Positions 23,678 through 35,483 of a DNA stretch of 64,000 nt are shown here, piece after piece. The DNA lies in NCBI GenBank assembly GCA_027924645.1, contig BSBN01000233.1, positions 9,566,501 to 9,630,500 of the forward strand, written 5' to 3'. The first letter of the stretch is position 1, and each line of letters begins with the position of its first letter. The stretch comes from Cunninghamia lanceolata. Its lineage: Eukaryota; Streptophyta; Pinopsida; Cupressales; Cupressaceae. Made by a program: the position numbers and the translations under genes. Under the pieces are notes generated by a model. That model was not told the origin of the DNA. It searched no databases and was given only the letters and a program-made list of their open reading frames with translations.

Positions 23678-24212
23678 TCATAGCTTCAAAGTTCTTCTCT
23701 GATTGTCACTGAAGTGGGAAGGACAATTCAAATTCTGCAAGTAATATACAATGTCCTTATACCAATCAGATTCTAACATACTGATAGTTTTATTTTGCAT
23801 CATGTTCACCTGGCATGCTTCCAGATTTGATTCTGTCATTATTTTTGCTAAACCTTGTCCCCTTACCAGCTTTGTAATCTGTATCTCTATGTTGAACTCT
23901 TGTAGTTTATTTATCCATCTACATCTTCTTCCATTTACTTCCTGCTGAGTAAAGATGTCCTTGACTGCTGCATGAGGCACGTATGCAACTATGTGAGAGC
24001 CCACCAAATATGGCCTGAAGCTCTTGACTACCCTAACCAGTGCATATGCCTGCTTCTCCATGATGTCATACTTTAATTCAGCAGCCTGTAATGACTTACT
24101 AAAGAAGGCTATAGGTTGTTCAAAACCTTCTGCATTTTTCTGTAGTAAGCAAGCAGCAATAGTGTGGAAAGAAGAAATGAAAAAATGGCTTAGAAAAATT
24201 AGGAGATTTTAA
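23678..24212 (-). pseudogene. Element D ordinary RNase H, acidic residues lost
   Basis: Follows RT in the normal place. Readable parts, with a frame change near 24120: AACLLQKNAEGFEQPIAFFS, LKYDIMEKQAYALVRVVK and SHIVAYVPHAAVKDIFTQQ. In active gypsy RNase H the first part carries Asp (D-A-S) and the last carries T-D-H; here these are S-F-H-T and V-P-H. Element F shows the same VP at the matching place (VALVPDITVKSIL), so the loss is shared and old. It probably served as a structural connection while the upstream RNase H worked. Confidence 0.75.
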
Positions 24213-24295
24213 TATGGGAGCCATCTTAATAGCCTCTTTTATATTTTGAAATGATTTAGTCGCTTCATCCTCCCATGTGATAGTTGCACCTTTCT

Positions 24296-25027
24296 TCAAC
24301 ATTTTAGAAATATATTTGGTGGTCTCTGCAAAGTTAGGCACAAATCTTCTAACAAAATTAATTTGCCAAAGAAGGACTGAACACCCTTCACTGTTTTAGG
24401 GATCTGGATTTTATCAATTGCAGCCACCCTTTCTGGATCAATCCTCACCCCATCCTTGGAAACAATGTGACCAAGCAATTTTCCTTCCACTACCCCAAAA
24501 GTACATTTCTTTGGGTTGAGTGAGATGCCATATTCCAATGCTCTAATAAAAATTTGCTCTAGGTGCATGCAATGCTGCTCCCCCCTTTTCGAATAAGCTG
24601 TCAATTCATCCTAATACACAGCCAAGATTGAATCAATCAATCCTGCAAAAGCAACATCCAGTGCCCTTTGAAATGTGGCATCTGCATTGGTCAGTCCGAA
24701 TGGCATTCTCACATATACATATGTTCCCCATGGAGTAGTGAAAGCAGTCTTGAATTGCTCTGATTCCTTTACTTTCACTTGATTGTACCCTAAAAATCCA
24801 TCCATCATAGATAGAATTACACAGCCAGTCACCTTCTGTAACATGGCTTCCATGTTTGGCAATGGATAATTATCCTTCAAAGAGGATACATTCAAATTCC
24901 TAAAGTCCACACACAGTCTTATGTCACCATTCTTTTTTCTAACTGGGACAAGGTTAGACACCCAAGTTGAGTGTCTGATAGGCATAATTATTCCAGCCTC
25001 CCTAAGCTTCATAAGTTCTTCTTGCAT
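24296..25027 (-). pseudogene. pol: Element D reverse transcriptase
   Basis: RT motifs: LREAGIIMPIRHSTWVSNLVPV, IRLCVDFRNLNVSSLKDNYPLP, SMMDGFLGYNQVKV, TTPWGTYVYVRMPFGLTNA, and the end ISLNPKKCTFGV, LGHIVSKDG. The catalytic box is changed to Y-stop-D-E near 24614: a TAG sits where the lineage normally has a Gln or Leu codon, and the last Asp is Glu. The frame is otherwise the same as that of the upstream RNase H and the integrase. Confidence 0.88.
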
Positions 25028-25147
25028 TTTTGGAGCTAAGGTTGGATTGATAGGCCTCTATTTTTGTCTAAATGGTTTAGCTCCAGGCTTCAAAGGGATT
25101 TCATGCTGAAATAAATCCTCTCTATAAGCTTTCAGGTCCTCATATGA

Positions 25148-26230
25148 CTAGGCAAAGGCATGCTTATACTTTCTCAACAATGCAATCAGCCTAGCTCTGA
25201 TATGTGGCTTGAGTTGTTTGCCAATATATGCTTTTTTGGGGGCATGAGATGTCCCCAAGTTTATCTCCTCTAGATCATTCTTATTTGTTGGAGATGACTT
25301 TGTAACAAGTTGGTCCCTATTGTCAAAAGCTCTCTCTAGAGAAACCAGCCCTCTAGGGATCTTATTTGTCTTTAGTTGAATTATTTCTTTCCCTAAGAGA
25401 GTTTCTTTTCCATCTACAACCTCTACAAGGTTTTGAAAGTCCATTTCTTGGTTCTCATACTCATCAATGCAATGTAAAAATCTCAGTAAATCTTTATCAT
25501 CATCAAATACCTGCCAGCTGTATACATTATCTGGCACTGTAGGTCTAAGCTTGACTTCAACATTTGTAACATCTGATAGAGTTATATCATCTGGCCTTAT
25601 GGCTACATTAGCTAGAAAACATGCCATGACATATTTTGATCTCTCTATCCAGTTTATTGAAAAAGCATCGAACAATTCAAGTGTATCCCAAATAGCATGC
25701 TTATATTGTTTTAATCTTTTATTTTTTGATGCATACTTATCTCTCACTTGGGAAACAACTAACTCTGAATCACCAAATACTCTTAACATCTTAATTCCAT
25801 GCTTCAAAGCTACATTCAATCCTAATAATAGAGCCTCATACTCTGCAATATTATTTGTACAGGCAAACTTCAGTAAGAAAGAGAATTTTAGAAGCTTACT
25901 AGCTGGAGACAGAAATATAATTCCAGCACCAAAGCCTTCCTTTAAACAAGCTCGATTGAAATACATAGTCCACAGACCCTGTTGATCCAATTCTTGAATG
26001 CAAATATTTCCCTCTTTATCTCCTTTATCATCTGAGACAACACTGAAATTATCACAGTCAGTATCCACAAAACATATATGCTCCTCTGATTCTTGATCCT
26101 CCACTGTCTCTGATGACCTTTCTTTTCTAATTAGTTTGACATCCCTGCCATTCATAGGGATCATAGCATATGACAAATCTAATTGCATACTCCCACCACT
26201 CAATGCTGCCCACCTTCTTGACAGCAACAT
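25148..26230 (-). pseudogene. Element D additional (archaeal-like) RNase H upstream of RT, plus linker
   Basis: A 360-codon open stretch. Residues about 85-210 read as a type-1 RNase H: WTMYFNRACL ... GAGIIFLSP, TNNIAEYEALLLGLNVAL (Glu130), FGDSELVVSQVRDKY (Asp154) and CFLANVA. The first catalytic Asp is Asn here (N92) and the usual Asp of ADxLA is Cys. The NxAEYxAL and GDSxLVxxQ patterns are those of archaeal/plant RNase H rather than gypsy RNase H. Residues 210-360 are a linker (VPDNVYSWQVF, IPRGLVSLERAFD) that is also found in element F, leading into RT. A TAG follows VVDIKP at about 26230. Confidence 0.85.
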
Positions 26231-26375
26231 GCCATACTATGGCTTGATATCAACAACTGTTATGTTCATTTTGTAGGTCTTTTCAAGATATGCTGCCAGT
26301 CTGAAATCAACATCCTTCATGATTCCAATGATAGGTACCTCCCTAGCATCCATTGCATAGCACTTCCCGCATGCC

Positions 26376-26765
26376 TTATCTATTTTTAACCCAGCTTGTT
26401 GCATGAGCCAAAGGCATGATATTTGTTGATGCTCCTAAATCTAGCATACAATTCTTAATTATTCTCCCATTTATGACAAGGGAGACATAAAACGGTTCCA
26501 CTTCTGAAGGACATTTTGTCATGGTCATCCCCAAATATACCTTAGGAACTTCATCTTCATCAATATATAGGGCCTGTTTCTTACCCTGAGGTTGATCAAT
26601 CTGCTTGGCTTGACATGGTGTTCCTGAAATCAAAGATACAACCTTGTTTCTAAATTCTTCCACTTTCATCAGCTCCATCAGTGGAACAGAGACTTTTATT
26701 TGAGACAAGACTTGAGTGATGTCAAATGGGGCATAATTTTGAATAATAGTTGTAGCCTGCTCCAT
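26376..26765 (-). pseudogene. Element D protease
   Basis: Aspartic protease with active site MLDLGASTNIMP (usual form D-S/T-G-A; Ser/Thr is Leu). It shares the gag frame, and a frameshift near 26400 (after NIMPLAHA) moves to the pol frame, where LKIDKACGKCYAMDAREVP continues. Element F has the matching site DSRASNNVMP at about 48464. Its job would be to cut the polyprotein. Confidence 0.8.
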
Positions 26766-26846
26766 GATTTTACCTTTATCCTGGGATGATCCAGCCTTAG
26801 TTTTTATGGTTGCTTGACTGTCATTCTTGTTCTAAGAAGCTTTATT

Positions 26847-28955
26847 TTAATTCTCAACCTGGGGAATTCTGCTTTCTGGTCTTGGAGAATCATGACCTAT
26901 TTTCTGCTTAAAGTTTTGCTTATTATTGTTCCATTGTTTCTTTTGTGGTTCAGTCCCCTTATAATTTTGCACTAGTTGGCTCACAAAAGTGTTCTCTGGT
27001 TGAGGTGTACCACTTACCTGAGCTTTACCTCTGAGATTGTAATTGCTCTTGACTTGAGCTACTGCTGTTGCTGTGAGGGCTCTAATTTCTTCATCTGAAG
27101 GTCTCCTCAAATTACTTAGGAAATTATGTGAATCTTGAGCATAGGCATAATTGTCCTCTTCATCCTCATCATATGAAAACTGTTGGCAGACCTGAATTTC
27201 ATTATCTACACTTGCATTAGCATCATGAAAAGAGTATCCTCTGTTTGTAGACAGCATATTGACATTATCATCCTCCATGCAATGCAGCTCATTGCATTCA
27301 TCACAGGCAACAGCATTATTATATAGAGACTGAGCAATCATACATTGTGACTGTGAATGAGGCATTTGGAAGATTATACACCATGGGGTGTCATTAACAA
27401 TATTTATAGCTTTCTTCAAAGGATCAGGAGTTTCCTTTGTATTCTGAGCTCTTGGATTTGTATTGCTGTGCGAGAGGACGATTTTACCATCACGTCAATT
27501 AGTATGATACGGCATATCATGTAATGATGGTCTTCTTTCTTTCCTTTGGTAAACTGGCCTGTTAGGACCTATCCCCTTTGCATTTTTAGCTATTTTATAA
27601 CTCAGGTCCTTAACAACATTTGTTAATTTATCTATTTTATCCTCAGAAGTAGGTGCATTACCTTGGATACTCTGAGATTTAGTGTTTGGATTTTGCAGAA
27701 TTTTCACATCATCCCTTCTATTTGTCTTATCAGACGACTTCCTGTTATTTTCAATATTTGTTGCAATTTTGAAGGCATCCCTGAGGCTGTGAGGTCCCTT
27801 GTCTCTTAATCCATAAGCTATCTTGGCATCAAAAGCATTTATGTACAACACTATGCACATAGGTTCATTAGGCCTCAAGTCCTATGGCAATTTGTTCAAT
27901 ACCTTCATGAATCTAGCATTGAAATCAACAACTTGTTCATTTGATCTTTTGGCAATGCCAGTGAATTCATTAATGAAGAAACTAGGATCAGTTTTGTCAC
28001 CATATTGTTCCTTGAATATTCTCCTAAATTCATCCCATGATGAAATGCTCTTGTCAGGCAAGCCTTTGTACCATTCCTTGGCTTCATCAACTAAGGATTG
28101 CATGAATGATTTCATGAAAACATCCTCATGCTCAACCTCAAAGTTGTCCATGATATTCTAAAAAGATTTTAAATGGTCCTCACCTGAGACAGTATTGTTT
28201 CCTAAAAATTTAGGAACTTGCAGCCTCACATGTTTGTCAATAGCGTTTGGATAACCCGGAATGCCATAAAAAACAAGCTGTCTGAATCTGTCTAACTGCA
28301 TGGGTTGTCTACCAAATTAATTAGCATTTGCATTTCTATTTGCATTCTAATTTCTTACATTATTTAATGGAGCTCTTATGTTATTTGCATTCTATCTTTG
28401 ATTATCGTGCTGATCCTATACTTCATTCCTGTGTTGATTTCTTTGCATATCTGCGTTGCCAAGGGTAGGAACTGAATCATTCTGAGCAACTCTCAGAGCT
28501 TGCACTTTCTGTCTCATGTCATCTCTGATCTTTATTGCTTGCAGATTTTCTAATTCTGCCCTTAAGCTCTTAATTTCATCTGCTAGTTCCTCCTCTCTGG
28601 GCATAGAAGAGGATGGTTTTATCACATTCTGATCATCATTATCTTCATCCCTTGGAGACTCAACCTCTTCAAATCTATCACTAGGATCCAAGAAAGGGCA
28701 TTCTTGAAAAACTTCTGACCTTATTCTCAGAGCACCACCTTGTTGTCTTTCATATACATTCTGGATTTTAGCCTCAGTGTTTGAAAAATAAGGTATTGTT
28801 TGCTCTGAGGATCCTAGATTGTCTTGAATAAATTCATTTTTTCTGGGGCTAGGAGAACCATCTTGACTAGCTCGAACAGTCCCTTTTTTCCTATACATCA
28901 TTTTTATGGGTAACTCTTCAAACAGAGTATTATGCTGGGATCTTCTCCCTTGCAT
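26847..28955 (-). pseudogene. gag: Element D gag
   Basis: One minus-strand frame from 28955 to about 26847 with several stops. N-terminal part charged (LADEIKSLRAELENLQAIK, a coiled-coil pattern). The gag domain at 28151-27500: DNFEVEHEDVFMKSFMQSL, EWYKGLPDKSISSWDEFRRI, EQYGDKTDPSFFINEF, FNARFMKVLNKLP, a TAG, then LRPNEPMCIVLYINAF and YGLRDKGPHSLRDA. The same domain is in element A. The C-terminal part has ALTATAVAQVKSNYNLRGKAQ, but I saw no standard CCHC knuckle. Stops near 27880 and 27490 look like Gln codons turned to TAG. Confidence 0.82.
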
Positions 28956-29050
28956 AAAAATTTTTACTTTACTAGTTGGGAGATTGGTTCAGAGTCGCCA
29001 CCTATTATTAGGAATTGTTTTCTTTTAGAATTAGGGTTCTTTCACAAAGC

Positions 29051-29069
29051 ATCCCCAGCAGAGTCGCCA
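29051..29069 (-). other. Primer binding site of element D
   Basis: TGGCGACTCTGCTGGGGAT on the minus strand, five bases inside the LTR edge. Same site type as in elements A and F. Confidence 0.85.
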
Positions 29070-29074
29070 ATTTC

Positions 29075-29147
29075 TGTTACCTCTTAATCTGACTAGATGC
29101 TTATTCCTAGTTGTCCCTACAAGGTAGCCATCAATGATCAATAGGAT
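29075..29147 (-). repeat. Element D 5' LTR, inner fragment
   Basis: Matches 19797-19868, starting TGTTACCTCTTAA. It is interrupted by element E after the pentamer AGGAT (29143-29147) and continues at 35484. Confidence 0.9.
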
Positions 29148-30219
29148 GACCAACGTTGAGTTGGCAGTTCTGGTGAAGAAATAGATTGCAGAGAGCAAGG
29201 CCGTGAAGGCTCAGAATCATGAATTGAAGGATGAGTTAGCGAAGTTGAGGAACAGAGTAGGTTCTGGTAGAGAAGAAGATAGGGAAGAAGAAGAGATCCC
29301 TAGTTGGAGCGAGGAGGTCATTCCTGCAGACCAGAGACCACTGTTGAACGCCCTCAAGGCCATGGAGAGGAGAACCATGGATGTGAAACTAGATTTTCCA
29401 GTGTTTACAGGAAAGATGGAACCTGATTCAGTGATGGAGTGGATAGACTCCTTGAACAATTTCTTTGAAACAGAGGAGATACCAAAACAACAGAGGGTGA
29501 AAATAGCCCAGTCAAAAATGAAAGAAGCTGCCTTGACATGGTGGAATTTCATCCAAGATGATAGAGTACAGGAAGGAAAGCGTAGAGTCACTACATGGAA
29601 GAAGATGATGGCATTAGTAAAGGAAGCTTATGTCCCATTGGATTACAGTATCCAATTACACAAGAGGAAGCAAAACCTGAAGCAGAAGGAGCTAGATGTC
29701 AGCTCATATACAGAAGAATTCATGAAACTTTGTATGAAAACAAAGGTAAAGGAAAGTGAAGAAGAGAAGGTAGCCAGATACCTTAATGGATTGAGGTTCA
29801 ACATTCAGGAAGATTTAAGTCTGCATAATCCAGATACAGTTCAGAAATGCTTTCAGTTGGCATTGAAAGTGGAAGAGAAGTTAAAGAGAAAACAAGAACA
29901 ACACAATAGAGGAAGAGGAAGACAACAAAGGGGTGGAAAAGGTCCTTTTAGAGGTAGAGGACATGGACATGGATATCAAGGAGAATCCAGTCATGACAAT
30001 AGTAAGGGAAACAATAGTAAGAACCAGAGGGAAAATTATAGTCAGCAAGGAAACTTCAGGGGTAGAAGACCTTTCAGAGGAAGATCCTAGGGCAGAGGAT
30101 CCATCAGATGTTATAACTGTAACAAAGAAGGCCATATAGCCAGTAGATGTCCAGAAAAGGCCACAAGCTCAACAGGAGAAAGGAGAACAAATCTGATCCA
30201 AGAACCTAATAATCAAAGT
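29146..30219 (+). pseudogene. gag: Element E gag
   Basis: Starts at ATG 29146 with a TAG at 29182-29184. Coiled N-terminus (KAQNHELKDELAKLRNR); retrotransposon gag domain with LDFPVFTGKMEPDSVMEWID, LTWWNFIQDD, YVPLDYSIQLHKRKQNLKQ and SSYTEEFMKLCMK; Arg/Gly-rich linker; a TAG at 30088-30090; then an intact CCHC knuckle, CYNCNKEGHIASRC, at 30109-30150. Both TAGs stand where Gln fits (K-K-Q-I, R-S-Q-G). Gag and pol share one frame, as in many chromoviruses. Confidence 0.9.
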
Positions 30220-32286
30220 ATGACAGGCTCTAATGCTTTTCAGAGTGTGAATGCTCCTGATAATTTTGGATACCTAGAAAGTGGAGAGTCTCTAATGATG
30301 AGAAGAACAATGACTACTAGGAAGGTACCTGACAAAGAATCCCCTCAAAGAAAGTCTCTTTTCAGGACTATTTCGAAAGTAGGAGGTAAGGCATGTAAAG
30401 TTTTGATTGATTCTGGTTCTACTGAAAATTTTGTGTCTGAAGAAATGGTGACAAAGCTTAAGCTTAGGAGATTGCCTCACCCATCCCCATATAAAGTCTC
30501 ATGGCTTACCCAAGGTCAGCAGACAATTGTAGAAGAGCAGGCTTGGGTAGAATTTCAGATTGGAGCATATAAGGATAAGTTGTTGTTTGATATTACCACG
30601 ATGGATGCTTGCAATCTTTTATTTGGTAGACCATGGCAGTATGATTTGAAGGCACAACATGATGGTGTTAGAAACACCTATAAAATCACTAAAGATGGTA
30701 AGGATATAAAGTTACTACCATTGACAGAGAAGGAGGAGAAATCTAAAGGAAAAGAGGTGAAGGTAATGCTGATGGAAGGCAAACAGTTCATGAAAGAAGT
30801 AGCAGCAGAAGGTGCAGTTGCATATGCCCTAATCCCATGTATGAGGATGAATAAAGAACAGCAGCAAGAAGTCAAGGAAGAGAAGAAGCAAAGGTTCATA
30901 GACCCAACTATCCAAGAGCTATTGGATAAGTACAAAGGTATCATCTCAGAGGGAATGCCAAGATCCCTACCACCTGTCAGAGATATTAGTCACTGCATAG
31001 ACTTAATTCCAGGGTCAACACTTCCAAACAAAGCAGCCTATAAGCTAACTCCAAAACAGAATGCAGAAGTAGCCAGACAAATTGAAGAATTATTGGATTC
31101 AGGTCTGATTGGGAAAAGTTTAAGTCCATGTGCAGTACCAGCTATACTAGCACCAAAGAAGGAAGGTACTTGGAGGCTTTGCACAGATTCCAGAGCTATT
31201 AACAAGATCACAATCAGGTATAGGTTTCCAATCCCTAGGATAGAGGATTTACTTGACTGTTTGGGAGATGCTAAGTATTTTACAAAAATAGATCTAAAGA
31301 GTGGATATCATCAGATCAGGATTAGGCTACGAGATGAATGGAAAACAGCATTCAAAACTAATGAAGGGTTATATGAGTGGAAGGTTATGCCTTTTGGTTT
31401 ATCTAATGCACCTAGTACTTTTATGAGGTTGATGAATGAGGTTTTGAAAGAGTTCATTGGTAAGTTTGTCATAGTATATCTAGATGACATTCTGATTTTC
31501 AGCAACACAAAAGAAGAACATCTCAGACACATAGATTTGGTTCTTAAGAGGTTACATGAAGAGCAGCTGATGATAAATTTAGACAAGTGTTTGTTCATGC
31601 AAGAGGAGATCACATATTTGGGTTTTGTCATTTCACAAGGAAAGTTACAAATGGATAAGGAGAAGGTAAGTGCCATATTGTCTTGGCCAACCCCAAAGAC
31701 TATGAATGATGTCAGAAGTTTCCATGGGTTAGCAACCTTCTACAGGAAGTTTATAAGAGGGTTTAGTCATATTTGTGCACCCATGCTTGATACCATCAAA
31801 GGAGGACAGAAGTGCAGATTTGTTTGGACTCAAGGAGCAGATGATTCTTTTGAAACATTGAAGAAGAAAGTGGCACAGCAGCCAGTCCTTGCACTTCCAG
31901 ACTGTAACAAAATCTTTCAGGTAGAATGTGATGCCAGTCACATGGCCATTGGAGCAGTACTCAGCCAAGAAGGTAGACCTATTGCATTTTTCAGTGAGAA
32001 GCTCAATGATGCGAAAAAGAGGTATTCCTCATATGATTTGGAAATGTATGCTTTAGTTCAGTCACTCAAGAAATGGAGGCATTACTTGATGCCAAAGGAA
32101 TTCATAGTATTCACAGATAACCAGGCTCTGAGTTTCATAAACAGCCAGGAAAAGCTGAACCACAGACACATGAAATGGGTAGAAACCTTACAAGCTTTTA
32201 CTTTTACATTGAAGCATAAGAAAGGAGTCAAGAATAAAGTTGCAGATGCTTTGAGCAGGAGAGTTCTAACAGTCAACCAGATTTAG
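30220..32286 (+). pseudogene. pol: Element E protease, reverse transcriptase and RNase H
   Basis: An open run of 688 codons. Protease active site KVLIDSGSTENFVSEEM; RT motifs WRLCTDSRAINKITIRYRFP, FTKIDLKSGYHQIRIRLRD, WKVMPFGLSNAPSTFMRL and the catalytic YLDDILIFSNTKEEH; RNase H FQVECDASHMAIGAVLSQEG, SSYDLEMYALVQSLKKWRHY and VFTDNQALSFINSQ, all catalytic residues present. It ends in KVADALSRR and a TAG at 32284-32286 (QI*LESVG). These enzymes look intact in sequence. Element B is its nearest relative in the window. Confidence 0.94.
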
Positions 32287-33825
32287 TTAGAAAGTGTTGG
32301 CATTGATTCACTAAAGACCATGTATGAGACTGATGAAGATTTTGGGGAGATATATCATGTATGTACTTCTTTTGGAGAGAAATATCATGCTGAATTCTCT
32401 GAATTTTTGATTCAGGATGGATTGTTGTTCAAAGGTGGACAGTTATGTATTCCAAGGTGTTCTATGAGGTTAAACATCATTAAGGAGAAACATTGTGGAG
32501 CTATGGCAGGTCATTTTGGTCTAGATAAGACTCTTGATCTTGTCCGAAGACATTACTTTTGGCCTAAGTTACCATCAAATGTCAGAAAGTTTGTAGAGAC
32601 ATGTGTGATATGTCAGAAAGCTAAAGGCAGGTCGACTAATGCAGGTTTATATCAGCCCTTACCTATTCCTTCCAGACCATGGGAAAGCATAAGCATGGAT
32701 TTTGCCTTGGGTTTACCAAGGACAAGGAAAGGGTTTGACAGTGTTTTTGTTGTAGTGGATAGATTCAGCAAGATGGCACATTTCTTGCCATGCAAAACCA
32801 TTGCTGATGCTTCATACATTGCAGATTTATTTTTCAGGGAGATTGTCAGAATCCATGGATTGCCATTGAGCATAGTGTCAAATAGGGATGTGAAGTTTAT
32901 TGATCACTTCTGGAGAACTCTTTGGAAGAAACTTGGAACAAATTTGTCTTTTTCCTCTGCATATCATCCTCAAACAGATGGACAGACTGAAGTAGTGAAC
33001 CGTTCCTTAGGAAATTTGCTTAGATGTTTGACAAAACAACATGGAGAAAAGTGGGATACTATTCTATCTCAAGCTGAATTTTCCTATAATGATACTGTCA
33101 ATAGGAGCACAGGGAAATCACCTTTTCAGATAGTTTATGGTATGCATCCAAGAGGAATTTTGGAATTGAGAGATCTACCTACAGTAGACCCTATTAGTGC
33201 AGAAGGAGAAACTTTTGCAGAAGCCATCAAAGAGGTTCATGATCAAGTCAAGACCCAACTACAGCAAACCACCTTGAAGTATAAGGAATATGCTGATAAA
33301 AAGAAGAAGGATGTTCAGTTTGATGTTGGAGATTTGGTATGGGTTCATTTGAAGAAGGATAGACTTCATAAGGGAAAATATACTAAACTTATGCAGAGAA
33401 AAGTTGGACCATGTCAGATCTTGCACAAGCATGGACAGAATGCTTATGAGCTACAACTCCCCCCTGATCTTGGTTTGTCCCCTATATTCAATGTATGTGA
33501 TTTAACTCCATACAAGTCTTATCCAGATGCATATCAGGAACTCCTACAGGATACAGTCAATGATGACATTCCCAAGCATGATCCTCCACAGTTGTAGCAG
33601 GTTTTGGACACCCGACTGGTCAAACAGACCCGGAACAAACAGTACTTGGAGTATCTAGTCTCTTGGAAGGGAAAACCTAATTCTGAAGCAGTCTGGATGA
33701 CTGAAGAGCAGATCCAGAAACATGGTGCAGATCTTCATACTCTCATCTCAAGTGGACTTGAGATTTCTTCTTCTGGGGAGTATGGTGCAGGAGCACCCCT
33801 ACAAGACAGGATATTGTCCGCATGA
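32287..33825 (+). pseudogene. pol: Element E integrase and chromodomain
   Basis: HHCC zinc domain (HCGAMAGHFGLDKT ... CVICQKAKG); core SISMDFALGLPRTRKG, then LSIVSNRDVKFIDHFW, where the catalytic Asp of SDRD is Asn (GAT to AAT), and AYHPQTDGQTEVVNRSLG with Glu kept. A KSPFQIVYGMHP segment and a C-terminal LGLSPIFNVCDL follow. After a TAG at 33595-33597 comes the chromodomain YLEYLVSWKGKPNSEAVW. The Asn makes the integrase probably inactive. In frame with RT throughout. Confidence 0.92.
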
Positions 33826-35483
33826 CATGACATTAGTCTATTTTTAGCATGTTTGATTTCATAATGTAATAAGGTCCATTGGACAAATGCATATGTATTA
33901 GATCAGCCTAGGAGAGTGTGCAGGTAGTTAGAGTTCGTGATCAGGTAGTATGAGCTGTCCTCTCCCAGTCGCTTGGAAGCTCCTAGCCGTTGGGAATCGA
34001 GTTGGTAGTACTCGTAGGATATTGCTATAAATAACTCAGATCAGTTAGGGTTAGATATGATATCATATCAGAGGTAGTAGTTATGTTATGTTGTACTGGT
34101 GATTGAGTGAGATCCAGAGATCAGTTCAGACATTGAAAAACATTGTAGGAACAGGACGTTTGTGTTTCATCTAAATAAGATCTCATCAATTGCATTATCT
34201 GGTTTATCAGCTGTTTATGTTTTGATTTCCGTTCTAATTACAAGTTGATGGATTCTTTCAACCCTTCCACCGGTTGATTCTGTGAATCGGTGGAATGGTC
34301 ATGTATGATAGTTTAGTTTGCATTTTAGTTTTCTGTTTATGCATTTCATTGTGTGGGAGATCGATTGGTAGCATGCTGTGAATCAACCTAGCATCCTCAT
34401 GTGCTAGGGTTTAGGAAGATAAACTGTTAAGTTTTGATCTGAAGGTGATCCAGCCTGATCATCACATTTTCTTTGTGAAATTGTGCGGTTCTGTGAGTTT
34501 GCATGCAACTAACGGATATACAAGGATCTGCATGTGCTTTTCCAGACAGAGTGAATCGCATCGTCATCTGTGAGTATATCGCTATCCAGATCGGGTTATG
34601 AAGCTGACGAAGACTGTATGTTTCAAGTGCATCAGGATGATATAAGTCGGATATATACTCAGTGTGTATATCATCATTAGGATCATCTTTCATGTGCATC
34701 CATCATCCGCATATCGCTATCGTATGCAGGAGTGAAAGTTCACTTTTCGGCTAAGGACCGGAAAGATCATCATCAGGATATTAAGAGATCACCCGGATAT
34801 TCATTATCATGTTGCGGAGGATATAAGTGTCTTATATCCTGTTGACATCATCATCAGGTGCATTGACATCATCATCAGGTGCATGTGACGTCATCGTCAT
34901 CAGGATATTGTGAATATCACCCTATGCAAGTTTATCCTGTTGTCGCTAAGTGTTTTGGCATCGGCGTAATTCATCGGCATAAAGTTTGGTTAACATCATC
35001 AGGATGTTTCAATATGACCGGATAAGTCATATCCTGATGCTGTTGTTTGAGTAGTCGGATATCAGGGTGACGTAAGCATCAAAGGAAAGGTGCTTGAAGT
35101 TGTCGTCATCAGGATATATCGGAGGAACCGGATATTTTATATCCTGCTGATGAAGGTGATGCTGAACATCATGATGATGAAGATAGAGTTTGGCGGTAAG
35201 ATGAACAGTGAACATCAGGAGGATGTTTGCGCTTACCGAATGTGATGATGATGCTGATAGCCAAATATGATGATGCTGTTGACAGGCGAAAGGCGAAAGG
35301 CGATAAGGAAGTGAACAGTAGTTAGCAGGAGGATATTTCATGCTCGTTCGAAATATGATGATGCTGTCTGTGTTAGCAAGAAATATGATGATGATGATAA
35401 GCCGATAGGTATTATAACATGCTGGTTGTATTAATGACTCCTCCTTCCCATTTGTAAGCTCCCATTGTGTTTACCTCTGCATC
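33826..35483 (+). repeat. Element E 3' LTR (borders uncertain)
   Basis: Non-coding, after the chromodomain stop. Carries TATAAATA at 34026-34033. From about 34600 it is rich in CATCATCAGG, GATATT and GATGATG runs, with one TGACGTCA at 34886-34893, closely resembling the composition of element A's LTR. With no second copy in the window the LTR start cannot be fixed; the end is taken from the return of D's LTR at 35484. Confidence 0.55.
34026..34033 (+). promoter_or_regulatory. TATA box in element E LTR
   Basis: TATAAATA about 200 bases after the end of pol, in GC-richer sequence. Likely the U3/R promoter. Confidence 0.45.

Larger units (their letters stand above)
29148..35483 (+). mobile_element. 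Element E: chromovirus inside D's 5' LTR, lacking a 5' LTR
   Basis: D's LTR is cleanly interrupted here with AGGAT on both sides (29143-29147 and 35484-35488). The insert starts at the gag start codon itself (ATG 29146-29148, whose AT is shared with the pentamer), runs through gag, protease, RT, RNase H, integrase and chromodomain in a single frame to 33825, and ends with about 1.65 kb of LTR-like sequence. No 5' LTR or primer site is present. Only four stops, all TAG (29182, 30088, 32284, 33595), break a frame of about 1,560 codons, so it is the youngest coding copy in the window. Confidence 0.88.

Noticed and set aside
25467..25985. 172-codon plus-strand ORF
   Set aside because: Opposite strand of the extra RNase H and linker of element D; no motif of its own.
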